Assembly (NCBI GenBank): GCA_002428805.1
Contig: DIXX01000083.1
Span: 1-26,295 of the forward strand
Origin: Cetobacterium sp. UBA6069
GTDB lineage: Bacteria > Fusobacteriota > Fusobacteriia > Fusobacteriales > Fusobacteriaceae
Reading direction: 5' to 3'
DNA length: 26,295 bases
A program made the translations under genes and the position numbers. The notes under the pieces are model-generated. The model had not been told where the DNA came from. It saw only the letters and a program-made list of their open reading frames with translations, and did not search any database. Position 1 is the stretch's first letter; each line of letters starts with the position of its first letter. Below are positions 14,553 through 23,754 of the stretch, piece after piece.

Positions 14553-15710
14553 TTATAATGCTTTTTTAAGAATTTCTCTACTAATTTCTAAAGTTAAATC
14601 TCCAGTTTCAGAAAGAGCAGTTCTGTTGTTATTTTTTAAAGCTAGGATTAAATCTTCAATTTTTTCTTCAGTAATATCATAATCAGAAAGATGAGTTTTA
14701 ACCCCTAAGTCCTCAAAGAAAGCACGAGTTTTTTGAATTGCTAACTCTATTTTTAAATCATCATCAGATTCAGTTATATCCCAAACACGTTCAGCATACT
14801 GAATTAACTTATCTCTTTTTTGCTCTTTTCTAACTTCCCAAATAGCTGGTTGTAAAATAGCAAGAGTCTTAGCATGGTCTACACCGAACATAGCGGTAAC
14901 TTCATGACCAATCATATGAGTAGTCCAATCTTGTGGAACACCAGCACCGATAAGTCCGTTTAAAGCCATTGTAGCGCACCAAACAAGATTTGCTCTAGCC
15001 TCGTAGTTTGTAGGTTCTTCAATTGTTGTTTTACCAATCTCTATTAAAGTTTTTAAAATTCCTTCAGCAGTTCTATCTTGGAATCTTGCATCTACAGGAT
15101 AAGTAACATATTGCTCAACAGTATGAATAAAGGTATCAATTATTCCATTTGCAACCTGTGTAGTTGGTAATGTAAAAGTTAAAGTTGGATCTAGTATAGA
15201 AAACTTAGGGAAAGTAAACATACTAAATACAGGAACCTTTAAATTTTTATGACTTATAACAGCTCCATTATTCATCTCTGATCCAGTTGCAGGAAGGGTA
15301 ACAACAGTTCCCATAGGTATAGCACTATCAACAGGAGCTAAATCGAACTCAGGAGTAAGTAAATCTAAACAATCACCATCATATCTAGCAGCTAAAGCTA
15401 TAAACTTAGTTCCATCCATAACAGAACCTCCACCTACAGCAAGAAGAAAATCTATATTTTCAGCTTTTGCGATTTGAACAGCTTTCATAAGTGTATTATA
15501 TTGAGGATTTGGTTCTATTCCACCAAATTGAAATATTTTTCTACCAGGAAGATTTTGGATAACTTTATCTAGAGTACCAAATCTATTAACTGACCCCCCG
15601 CCATAAGTGATTAAAACTTTAGCATCTGAAGGAACTAAAGTGTTTAATTGATCTAAAGTATCTTTACCAAAAACAATGTGTGTTGGATTATAAAAATTAA
15701 AATTTAACAT
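14553..15710 (-). CDS. YqhD-like iron-containing alcohol dehydrogenase / aldehyde reductase
   Basis: A group III metal-dependent alcohol dehydrogenase, 385 residues. It is colinear with E. coli YqhD (387 residues), an NADPH-dependent reductase of short-chain and toxic aldehydes. The nucleotide loop is GGGSVMDG (93-100); the metal ligands are Asp192, His196, His265 and His279, at positions two lower than in YqhD. The YGGGSV (36-41), LPATGSE and GAGVPQDW motifs are also shared. It is the target of the MerR-type promoter directly upstream; AGGAGG (15724-15719) precedes the ATG by eight bases. A protective role against aldehydes is inferred. Butanol dehydrogenases BdhA/B of clostridia are close relatives, so a fermentative alcohol role is also possible. 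Confidence 0.92.
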   Translation of the reverse strand: MLNFNFYNPTHIVFGKDTLDQLNTLVPSDAKVLITYGGGSVNRFGTLDKVIQNLPGRKIFQFGGIEPNPQYNTLMKAVQIAKAENIDFLLAVGGGSVMDGTKFIALAARYDGDCLDLLTPEFDLAPVDSAIPMGTVVTLPATGSEMNNGAVISHKNLKVPVFSMFTFPKFSILDPTLTFTLPTTQVANGIIDTFIHTVEQYVTYPVDARFQDRTAEGILKTLIEIGKTTIEEPTNYEARANLVWCATMALNGLIGAGVPQDWTTHMIGHEVTAMFGVDHAKTLAILQPAIWEVRKEQKRDKLIQYAERVWDITESDDDLKIELAIQKTRAFFEDLGVKTHLSDYDITEEKIEDLILALKNNNRTALSETGDLTLEISREILKKAL

Positions 15711-15740
15711 AAAATCAACCTCCTATTTGTAATTAGCTAG

Positions 15741-15771
15741 ATTATAAACCTTAGAGTCGACTCTAAGTCAA
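15741..15771 (-). promoter_or_regulatory. MerR-type promoter with 19-bp spacer and operator
   Basis: Minus strand: TTGACT (15771-15766), a 19-base spacer, then a perfect TATAAT (15746-15741). The perfect 18-bp palindrome CTTAGAGTCGACTCTAAG (15767-15750) fills the spacer. An overlong spacer containing a palindrome is the signature of promoters activated by MerR-family DNA untwisting, and CTTAGAGT half-sites are typical of AdhR-type regulators. Confidence 0.92.
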
Positions 15772-15776
15772 TAGTT

Positions 15777-16142
15777 TTATTCACAAGAAATAGAATTATT
15801 GTCATACCATGCAATTTTAGAATCTAATTTTCTCAAATTACTATTTAAATCTTCAATCTGTTCTAAGATTTTTTTTCTATGCTCAAGAAGAATAGTTCTT
15901 CTTTCCTCTTTGGTATGATCTCCTTTTAAACTTAAATCAACAATAGATCTTATATCTTCAATTGTCATTCCGGTATTTTTTAAACATTTTATAATTTCAA
16001 TCCAAAAGACATCATCCTCTGTAAACTCTCTGACACCATTTTTATTTCTTGCAACGAATGGCATTAATCCACATTTATCATAATATCTTATTGTATACGA
16101 CGAAAGTCCAACCATCTCAGATACATTTTTTATAGTATACAT
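15777..16142 (-). CDS. MerR-family regulator, AdhR-like
   Basis: A 121-residue transcription activator. A winged helix-turn-helix occupies residues 1-70 (YTIKNVSEMVGLSSYTIRYYD at the N terminus), followed by a coiled-coil dimer helix (about 80-115). Cys53 in WIEIIKCLKN is at the place of Cys52 of Bacillus AdhR, the thiol that reacts with aldehydes; there are also Cys24 and Cys120. The start at 16142 is chosen because AAAGGAG (16155-16149) is six bases upstream; the frame is open nine codons further to 16169. The stop is 6 bases from the -35 box of the YqhD-like gene's promoter. No separate good promoter is visible for the regulator, which may be read from upstream. Confidence 0.9.
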   Translation of the reverse strand: MYTIKNVSEMVGLSSYTIRYYDKCGLMPFVARNKNGVREFTEDDVFWIEIIKCLKNTGMTIEDIRSIVDLSLKGDHTKEERRTILLEHRKKILEQIEDLNSNLRKLDSKIAWYDNNSISCE

Positions 16143-16167
16143 AAAATTCTCCTTTAATAATAAATTC

Positions 16168-16199
16168 AAAAAACAGCTAAGATTTCTCTTAGCTGTTTT
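16168..16199 (-). terminator. Terminator of the long metG-sepF operon
   Basis: Minus strand: a 13-bp stem, 16199-16187 with 16182-16170, core CAGCTAAGA/TCTTAGCTG with a GAAA tetraloop. It is followed by six T (16173-16168, partly in the stem), and it directly adjoins the stop codon of the PP-loop gene. Confidence 0.88.
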
Positions 16200-17192
16200 T
16201 TACATTGTAATTTGATATTTTGCGATTTCTTCATTTAAAGCTTCAAAGTTAACAGCAGGAATAGTAACATCTTCACCATTCATAAGGAAAGTTAATTCTG
16301 AATTTCCTTTTACTTTAGAATATCTAGAGAAAAGATTTAACGCAAAATTAATTTCTTCTTCTGAAAGCTCTCCGAATCCAACCATGTGTGGCCCAGGAAC
16401 CTCTTTTCCTCTGATAAATAGAGAACCATAAGTTTTAAATTCATCTATTTTAAGGTTATCTTCTTGCTCTCTTCCAACAATTAGATATTTTCCTTTTTCA
16501 AATCTAAAGAATCTACCTATTTTTAAAAGGTGGAATAGATTAGAGTGTTCATCCTCTAAAAAACCATCCTCTTCTAAAATACGTAATCTTTTTGAGTAAC
16601 CCGGATCAGTTAGTAGACATCCTCCACCAGGTGTTGGGTAGTCAACAATTCCAAACTTATCCATTAACTCCATTTGAGTTTTTCTACTTCTACCTTGAAT
16701 ATCAAGAAGTTTTTCTCTATCAACCCAACCTAATCTTTCAGGCTCACTTTCTGGTAAAAGTTTAGCTGATAATGGTCTTACAATAAGATTTTCAAGTCCA
16801 GGTGACATAGCCTTAACTTTTTCTAATGCTTGGTAGTTTTGTGACATAGGTCTTTGTCCAAGAACTTCTCCAGAAATTATGAAAGAAGCACCAAACTTCT
16901 CCATAAGATCTCCAGCTGTTTTAAACATAAGAGCGTGGCAATCAATACAAGGATTCATATTTTTTCCACGTCCATGTACAGGGTTTTTTAAGATTTCAGT
17001 ATGAGCGCTAGTAAAGTTAACGTACTCAAGTTGAATTCCAAGTTGCTTAGCCATATTTTCAGCTTTTTCATTTTTTCCACCAAAGAAGTGTGAAACAAAG
17101 TTAAGAGCGATAACTTCTATACCTTGATCTTTTATAATTTTTATTGCTAGAGCACTATCAAGTCCTCCAGAAAAAAGTGCCAATGCTTTCAT
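16200..17192 (-). CDS. PP-loop ATPase, probable tRNA-thiolation-like enzyme
   Basis: A 330-residue protein of the PP-loop ATP pyrophosphatase superfamily, which activates substrates by adenylation. The PP loop is SGGLDSA (8-14). Other landmarks are NPCIDCH (80-86, Cys82 and Cys85), GEVLGQRPMSQN (108-119), and a glycine-cysteine motif GGGCLLTDP (189-197, Cys192). The cysteine set suits sulfur transfer, as in MnmA or ThiI, but the overall sequence is neither: it lacks the ThiI THUMP domain and the MnmA C-terminal domains. I cannot assign its substrate. The start at 17192 follows GGAGG (17205-17201) by 8 bases; an ATG at 17207 overlaps that site and is less likely. It is last in the long operon. 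Confidence 0.75.
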   Translation of the reverse strand: MKALALFSGGLDSALAIKIIKDQGIEVIALNFVSHFFGGKNEKAENMAKQLGIQLEYVNFTSAHTEILKNPVHGRGKNMNPCIDCHALMFKTAGDLMEKFGASFIISGEVLGQRPMSQNYQALEKVKAMSPGLENLIVRPLSAKLLPESEPERLGWVDREKLLDIQGRSRKTQMELMDKFGIVDYPTPGGGCLLTDPGYSKRLRILEEDGFLEDEHSNLFHLLKIGRFFRFEKGKYLIVGREQEDNLKIDEFKTYGSLFIRGKEVPGPHMVGFGELSEEEINFALNLFSRYSKVKGNSELTFLMNGEDVTIPAVNFEALNEEIAKYQITM

Positions 17193-17210
17193 TTTATTAA
17201 CCTCCATTAG

Positions 17211-17726
17211 TTATTCGTGGTCAATATCTAAAAAAGTATTTTGTTTTAAATCATTTGTCCCATCGTATAGGAAATTGATATTCTTTGGAACAGATGTAAA
17301 TACATTTCTACTAATGGGAATCCATTTAGCTTCTTTTATATTTATAGCACCACTTAAGAAATCAATAATTCTTTGTGCATCTTTTCCATTTACATTTTCT
17401 AGATTTAGTGTAACCACTTTATCATTTTTTATATAATCTGCAATTTTTCTACATTCTGCAAAGCTTTTAGGATTCACAAATATAGTTTGACAGTCTTCTT
17501 GAACTGTTGTATTGTTAATAGGTGTTTTAATCTCTGGTCTAGGAACTGTATTAGTAGTAAAAGGAGGAACAATATCCTCTTTAGGGCTAGTAGATCCAAA
17601 TCTAGGAACAGAAATGGGTTCTTGCTCTTCTTCGTACTCCTCATACCCTTCTTCTTCAGGATCAAAAGTAAGTCCAACACTATCAGTAAAATCTTTAAAA
17701 GCATTTTTAAATTTAGTAATTTTCAT
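17211..17726 (-). CDS. sepF: Cell division protein SepF
   Basis: SepF bundles FtsZ filaments and tethers them to the membrane. The 171-residue protein has an N-terminal amphipathic segment (1-19, basic and hydrophobic, the expected membrane anchor), an acidic, proline-rich linker (22-72) and the SepF core (about 77-152: DCQTIFVNPKSFAECRKIADYI and RNVFTSVP). The gene lies 15 bases after yggS, the same neighbour pair as ylmE-ylmF in Bacillus, which strengthens the call. GGAGG precedes the ATG. No ftsZ or ftsA is present in the window. Confidence 0.9.
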   Translation of the reverse strand: MKITKFKNAFKDFTDSVGLTFDPEEEGYEEYEEEQEPISVPRFGSTSPKEDIVPPFTTNTVPRPEIKTPINNTTVQEDCQTIFVNPKSFAECRKIADYIKNDKVVTLNLENVNGKDAQRIIDFLSGAINIKEAKWIPISRNVFTSVPKNINFLYDGTNDLKQNTFLDIDHE

Positions 17727-17741
17727 TCAAACCTCCACAAA

Positions 17742-18413
17742 TTATTCGAATATTTTGCTACCTACTCTAATAAGAGTAGCGCCTTCTTCAAGAGCGATTT
17801 TATAGTCATTACTCATTCCCATAGAAAGTTCAGACAAGGTATCATTAAAGTAGAGAGTATTCATCTCTTTTTTTAATTCTCTTAATTTTCTGAACCCTGC
17901 TCTTATAAGCTCTTCATTATCAGTATATGGAGCCATGGTCATAAATCCTTTAATATTTATATTTTCTAACTCTAAAAGGTCAGGAATATCATTTAAGAAA
18001 TCAGTAAACTGGTAACCCTCTTTACTTTCCTCTTCAAATAAGTTAATTTCGATAAGAACATCAATTTTTCTATTGTGTTCTTTTGCTCTTTTATTTATCT
18101 CTTGAGCAAGTGAGAGCTTATTAACAGAGTGAATCATATCAATAAAATGAGCAATATATTTAACTTTATTTTTTTGAAGATTTCCAATAAAGTGCCATTT
18201 GTGTTCAACAGGAAAATCTATGAGTTCTTCTTGTTTTTTTGTCAAAATTTGAACTTTATTTTCACCTAATATATGAGCTCCACCAGCAAGAACCTCTTTT
18301 ATAACCTTCGTATCAACATATTTTGTAACAGCAATTAAACTTACCTTTTCAGGGTAAGGTGAATATTTTTTGATGTCTATTAAAATTTCATTTATATTTT
18401 CTGAAATTCCCAC
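17742..18413 (-). CDS. YggS/PROSC-family PLP homeostasis protein
   Basis: A 223-residue PLP-binding TIM-barrel protein of the YggS/YlmE/PLPBP family, which buffers pyridoxal phosphate and has no known catalytic activity. The PLP lysine is Lys31 in LIAVTKYV; ENKVQ, the WHFIGNLQKNK motif (residues 73-83), GFMTMAP and SMGMSNDY are family hallmarks. It precedes sepF, as in many Firmicutes. GGAGG lies upstream of the ATG. Confidence 0.94.
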   Translation of the reverse strand: MGISENINEILIDIKKYSPYPEKVSLIAVTKYVDTKVIKEVLAGGAHILGENKVQILTKKQEELIDFPVEHKWHFIGNLQKNKVKYIAHFIDMIHSVNKLSLAQEINKRAKEHNRKIDVLIEINLFEEESKEGYQFTDFLNDIPDLLELENINIKGFMTMAPYTDNEELIRAGFRKLRELKKEMNTLYFNDTLSELSMGMSNDYKIALEEGATLIRVGSKIFE

Positions 18414-18429
18414 AATCTCCTCCTAATAA

Positions 18430-19506
18430 TTAAATAAATTTGTCAAAGACATCATTAGCCATAAGGACACCTTTTTGAGACAGAGTATATATAGAATTAG
18501 ATTTAGTTAAAAATCCATTTTTAACTAGTTCGTCACATAACTCAATATACTTTCCTCTAGGAGTTATTCCATCAGGGATAATTCTCAATCCTAATATATA
18601 TTCATAAATCTCTTTTTCTTCCTCGTTGACAAACTCTTCTTCTAAGATTGGTTTTACATTATCTAATATTCTACCATAATATTCAGGAAACTTTAAGACA
18701 TTTTTGTATCTAATATTTTCGAAATATCCAGAAGCACCAATTCCTATACCAAGATACTCCTCATTTTTCCAGTATTTTGTATTATGTATAGCTCTTTTTC
18801 CAGGTAGAGAAAAATTTGAAATTTCGTAGTGTATATATCCATTTTTTTGAGCGCTATCGATGATTAACTCATACATAGAGGCTTCTAAATCGTTGTCAGT
18901 TTCTTTATACACTCCTGCTTCAAGTTTTTCAAAAAAGTCTGTACCCTCTTCCCAAATCAGAGAGTAGATAGAAAAGTGTTCAGGCTTTAAAGAGAATAGA
19001 TGATTTAAATCATCTTTTAAATCATCTATGCTTTGTTTAGGAAGAGAAAACATTAAGTCTAGACTAATGTTATCAAATCCAGCTTTTCTAGCTAAAAAGA
19101 AAGCTTCCTCTCCCTGAGAAGAGGAATGCAATCTACCTAACATTTTAAGTTTTTCATCATTAAAACTTTGAATACCAATACTAACTCTATTAATACCAGC
19201 TTCTTTAAAAAGTTTAAACTTTTCAAAATCAACTGTTTTAGGATTTACTTCTAGGGTAACTTCAGCACCCTCTTTTATGTCTAAGTTAGATAAAATTCTT
19301 TTAACTTGTTCTGAAGTTAAAAGTGATGGAGTTCCACCACCAAAATAGACTGTTTCAAGAGGGAATTTAGGATACATATTAATTTCTGCGATAATTGCAT
19401 CTACATATTTTTCTCTTTCTTCAACAGTAGATTTGAAAGATAAGAAATCACAGTAATTACACTTATTTAAACAGAAAGGAATATGTATATACATTGCACT
19501 AAGCAT
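18430..19506 (-). CDS. hemW: Radical SAM protein HemW
   Basis: HemW is a radical SAM heme chaperone formerly confused with the oxygen-independent coproporphyrinogen oxidase HemN. The 358-residue protein has Cys12-x3-Cys16-x2-Cys19 for the [4Fe-4S] cluster, the GGGTPS motif (57-61) and the HNTKYW motif (241-246) diagnostic of HemW. The extra N-terminal residues that HemN needs for catalysis are absent. The ATG at 19506 follows GGAGG. The 16-base gap to yggS and 14-base gap from the phosphoglucomutase gene put it in the long operon. It is a common annotation error to call it HemN. Confidence 0.92.
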   Translation of the reverse strand: MLSAMYIHIPFCLNKCNYCDFLSFKSTVEEREKYVDAIIAEINMYPKFPLETVYFGGGTPSLLTSEQVKRILSNLDIKEGAEVTLEVNPKTVDFEKFKLFKEAGINRVSIGIQSFNDEKLKMLGRLHSSSQGEEAFFLARKAGFDNISLDLMFSLPKQSIDDLKDDLNHLFSLKPEHFSIYSLIWEEGTDFFEKLEAGVYKETDNDLEASMYELIIDSAQKNGYIHYEISNFSLPGKRAIHNTKYWKNEEYLGIGIGASGYFENIRYKNVLKFPEYYGRILDNVKPILEEEFVNEEEKEIYEYILGLRIIPDGITPRGKYIELCDELVKNGFLTKSNSIYTLSQKGVLMANDVFDKFI

Positions 19507-19520
19507 AATTCCTCCAAGGC

Positions 19521-21212
19521 TTAATCAACAAAAGCTTCGAAAGTCTCCATAGCTTTTGCTAATTTTTCATCAGCATCTTTCTCTGTTGTACCAACAACAC
19601 AGAAGTAATATTTAATTTTTGGTTCAGTTCCAGAAGGTCTAGCAGTGATATATGTATTATCTTCTAATACAAATTGGATAACATCAGACTTAGGTAGCCC
19701 ATTATATCCAGTATTAAAATCTCTTTTTGAAACAACATTTTGTCCAATTAAAGAGTCAGTAACATTTTCTCTTAGACTGCTCATTATTTTAGAGATAGCT
19801 GCTACCCCATCTTTTCCTTTTTTAGTAACTGCTATAATTCCCTCTCTGTAGTAACCAAACTTATCATATAATTTTTTTAACTCTTTAGGTATTGATGAAT
19901 CAACGCTAGCGTAGTAAGCTGCCATTTCAGCAATTAAAAGAGTTGCAACAACAGCATCCTTATCTCTAGCATGAGTTCCAACAAGATATCCGTACGACTC
20001 CTCAAATCCCATAAGGAATGTAGCATCATATTTTCCCTCTTCAAACTCTCTAATTTTTTCACCAATAAACTTAAATCCTGTTAAAGTTCTGAAAATCTCA
20101 ACACCTTTTTCTTTAGCAACAGCATCAAGCATAGGAGTAGAAACTACAGTAGAGATAACAGCACCATTTTTAGGAATATCTTTTTTATTTTCTAAAATAT
20201 AGTTCATAAGTAGAAGACCAATTTGGTTTCCATTAGGATAAAGCCAAGTTCCGGCTTCATCTTTAACAGCAACACCAATTCTATCTGCATCAGGATCGTT
20301 CGCCATACAAATGTTAGCTCCAACTTTATCAGCTAGTTCTGTACTTAGCTTGAATACAGCAGGATCTTCAGGGTTAGCGTATGAACAAGTAGGGAAGTTT
20401 CCATCTGGTTGCTCTTGTTCAGCAACTATATATATAGAGTTGAATCCTGTTTCAGAGAAAACTCTTTTAACAGGTCTTCCTCCAGTTCCATGTAAAGGAG
20501 AATAAACAATTTTAAAACTCTCTTTTCCAGGGATTTCATTATGGATAATTTGTTTTTTAACAGCTTCTATAAAGTTAGTATCCATATCTTCAGATATATA
20601 TTCTAAAAGTCCAGCTTCAATAGCATCGTTTTTGTCGATAAGTTTAATCTCTTCAAATGAATTAACATTGTTAACATTATCAACAACTCCTGTTGCTTGA
20701 GGATCGATAATTTGACAACCATCGTTCCAGTAAACTTTATAACCATTGTATTCTTGAGGGTTATGTGAAGCTGTTACAACGATACCAGCGATACATTTAA
20801 GTTCTCTTACAGCGAAAGAAAGCTCAGGTGTTGATCTTAAAGATTTAAATAGGTACGCCTTAATTCCGTTTCCTGCTAAAACTAAAGCAGAGTTTAAAGC
20901 ATACTCTTCAGAACCGATTCTACAGTCGTAAGCGATAGCTACTCCCATCTCTTTTGCTTCTTCACCAGCAGCTTCTATAATATAGTTAGCAAGACCTTGA
21001 GTAGCTTTTCTAATAGTATATTTATTAATTCTGTTTATACCTACTCCTCTAACCCCTCTCATTCCACCAGTTCCAAAAGAAAGATTTGTATAGAATCTAT
21101 CTTCAATCTCTTTTTCATTTTCTTTAATACTTTCTAAATCTTTTCTATCCTCTAAATCAATATAATCTGAAGTTAACCAGTTGTTGTAATTTTCAAGTGT
21201 AAATTTATCCAT
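19521..21212 (-). CDS. Phosphoglucomutase/phosphomannomutase, PgcA type
   Basis: An alpha-D-phosphohexomutase, 563 residues, the long form (PgcA/PGM2-like). The substrate-loop FGTGGMRG is at 46-53, the catalytic phosphoserine Ser149 in TASHNP, the metal ligands Asp306, Asp308 and Asp310 in NDPDADR, and the phosphate-binding RPSGTEPKIKYY at the C terminus. It interconverts glucose 6-phosphate and glucose 1-phosphate. Together with galU two genes upstream it gives UDP-glucose, so the operon supplies a precursor for envelope sugars. All catalytic residues are present. Confidence 0.93.
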   Translation of the reverse strand: MDKFTLENYNNWLTSDYIDLEDRKDLESIKENEKEIEDRFYTNLSFGTGGMRGVRGVGINRINKYTIRKATQGLANYIIEAAGEEAKEMGVAIAYDCRIGSEEYALNSALVLAGNGIKAYLFKSLRSTPELSFAVRELKCIAGIVVTASHNPQEYNGYKVYWNDGCQIIDPQATGVVDNVNNVNSFEEIKLIDKNDAIEAGLLEYISEDMDTNFIEAVKKQIIHNEIPGKESFKIVYSPLHGTGGRPVKRVFSETGFNSIYIVAEQEQPDGNFPTCSYANPEDPAVFKLSTELADKVGANICMANDPDADRIGVAVKDEAGTWLYPNGNQIGLLLMNYILENKKDIPKNGAVISTVVSTPMLDAVAKEKGVEIFRTLTGFKFIGEKIREFEEGKYDATFLMGFEESYGYLVGTHARDKDAVVATLLIAEMAAYYASVDSSIPKELKKLYDKFGYYREGIIAVTKKGKDGVAAISKIMSSLRENVTDSLIGQNVVSKRDFNTGYNGLPKSDVIQFVLEDNTYITARPSGTEPKIKYYFCVVGTTEKDADEKLAKAMETFEAFVD

Positions 21213-21230
21213 TTTTAAAAATCCTCCCCT

Positions 21231-22856
<1,626 letters not shown>

Positions 22857-23735
22857 TTAAAACTTGATTTCCTCGTTTAAATATTTAATAAGGTCATCCT
22901 TAGTTTCATCATTTCTAAGTCCGAATTCAATATTAGCCTTTAAAAGACCAATTTTATTACCAATATCATATCTTTTTCCTTCGAAGTTATATGCTACTAC
23001 TTTTTTCTTATCATTAAGCATCTGTAAAATAGCATCTGTTAATTGAATCTCTCCACCTTTTCCAGGAGTAGTAGTTTCTAAATACTTAAATATCTCACCA
23101 TCTAAAAGATATCTTCCAAGACAAGCAAGGTTTGATGGAGCTTCTTCTAATGAAGGTTTTTCAATAAAGTCAGCCATTTCAACAGTGTTTTCATCTAAAG
23201 TAATAGAAGGTTTAACAATTCCATATTTAGAAACATCTTTATTTTCAACTTCTTGAACCCCAATTACACTACTTCCATATTTTTCATAAACATCAATCAA
23301 TTGCTTAGCTACAGGAGCTTCAGGACTATAAACGATATCATCTCCAAGAGCTATAACAAATGGATCATCTCCAATAAATGATTTTGCTTTTAAAATAGCA
23401 TGCCCAAGACCTAAAGGATGGTTTTGTCTAACATAATAGATATTTGCCATACTTGAGATATCATCAATTTTTTTAAGAAGGTCAAATTTCCCATCTCTTT
23501 CTAAAGTATTTTCAAGTTCGAAAGAGAAATCAAAATGGTCTTCAATAGAGTTTTTATTTCTTCCAGTAACAATAACAATGTCTGTAATTCCAGATTCTAC
23601 AAGTTCCTCAACAATATATTGAAGAGATGGTTTGTCAACAATCACGAGCATTTCTTTGGGCTGGGCTTTTGTTGCAGGTAAAACTCTAGTCCCTAATCCA
23701 GCTGCAGGTATAACAGCTTTTGTAACTTTTTTCAT
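22857..23735 (-). CDS. galU: UTP-glucose-1-phosphate uridylyltransferase
   Basis: GalU makes UDP-glucose from UTP and glucose 1-phosphate. The 292-residue protein has the nucleotide-sugar signature AAGLGTRVLPATKAQPKEM (11-29), VDKPSLQYIVEE and ALGDD motifs, and the C-terminal YDIGNK. It lies in the long operon, 19 bases after metG and 15 before groEL. UTP is also the end product that the pyr operon of this window supplies. Confidence 0.95.
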   Translation of the reverse strand: MKKVTKAVIPAAGLGTRVLPATKAQPKEMLVIVDKPSLQYIVEELVESGITDIVIVTGRNKNSIEDHFDFSFELENTLERDGKFDLLKKIDDISSMANIYYVRQNHPLGLGHAILKAKSFIGDDPFVIALGDDIVYSPEAPVAKQLIDVYEKYGSSVIGVQEVENKDVSKYGIVKPSITLDENTVEMADFIEKPSLEEAPSNLACLGRYLLDGEIFKYLETTTPGKGGEIQLTDAILQMLNDKKKVVAYNFEGKRYDIGNKIGLLKANIEFGLRNDETKDDLIKYLNEEIKF

Positions 23736-23754
23736 AAAAAAATCCCCCTAAAAA

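Noticed and set aside
16155..16165. TATTAT-like -10 box just before the MerR gene
   Set aside because: No -35 box at 16-18 bases (the region is the terminator stem), and it would leave almost no leader before the ribosome binding site.
17487..17876. Two plus-strand open frames opposite sepF and yggS
   Set aside because: They are low-complexity antisense frames without ribosome binding sites, and the minus-strand frames are recognisable conserved proteins.
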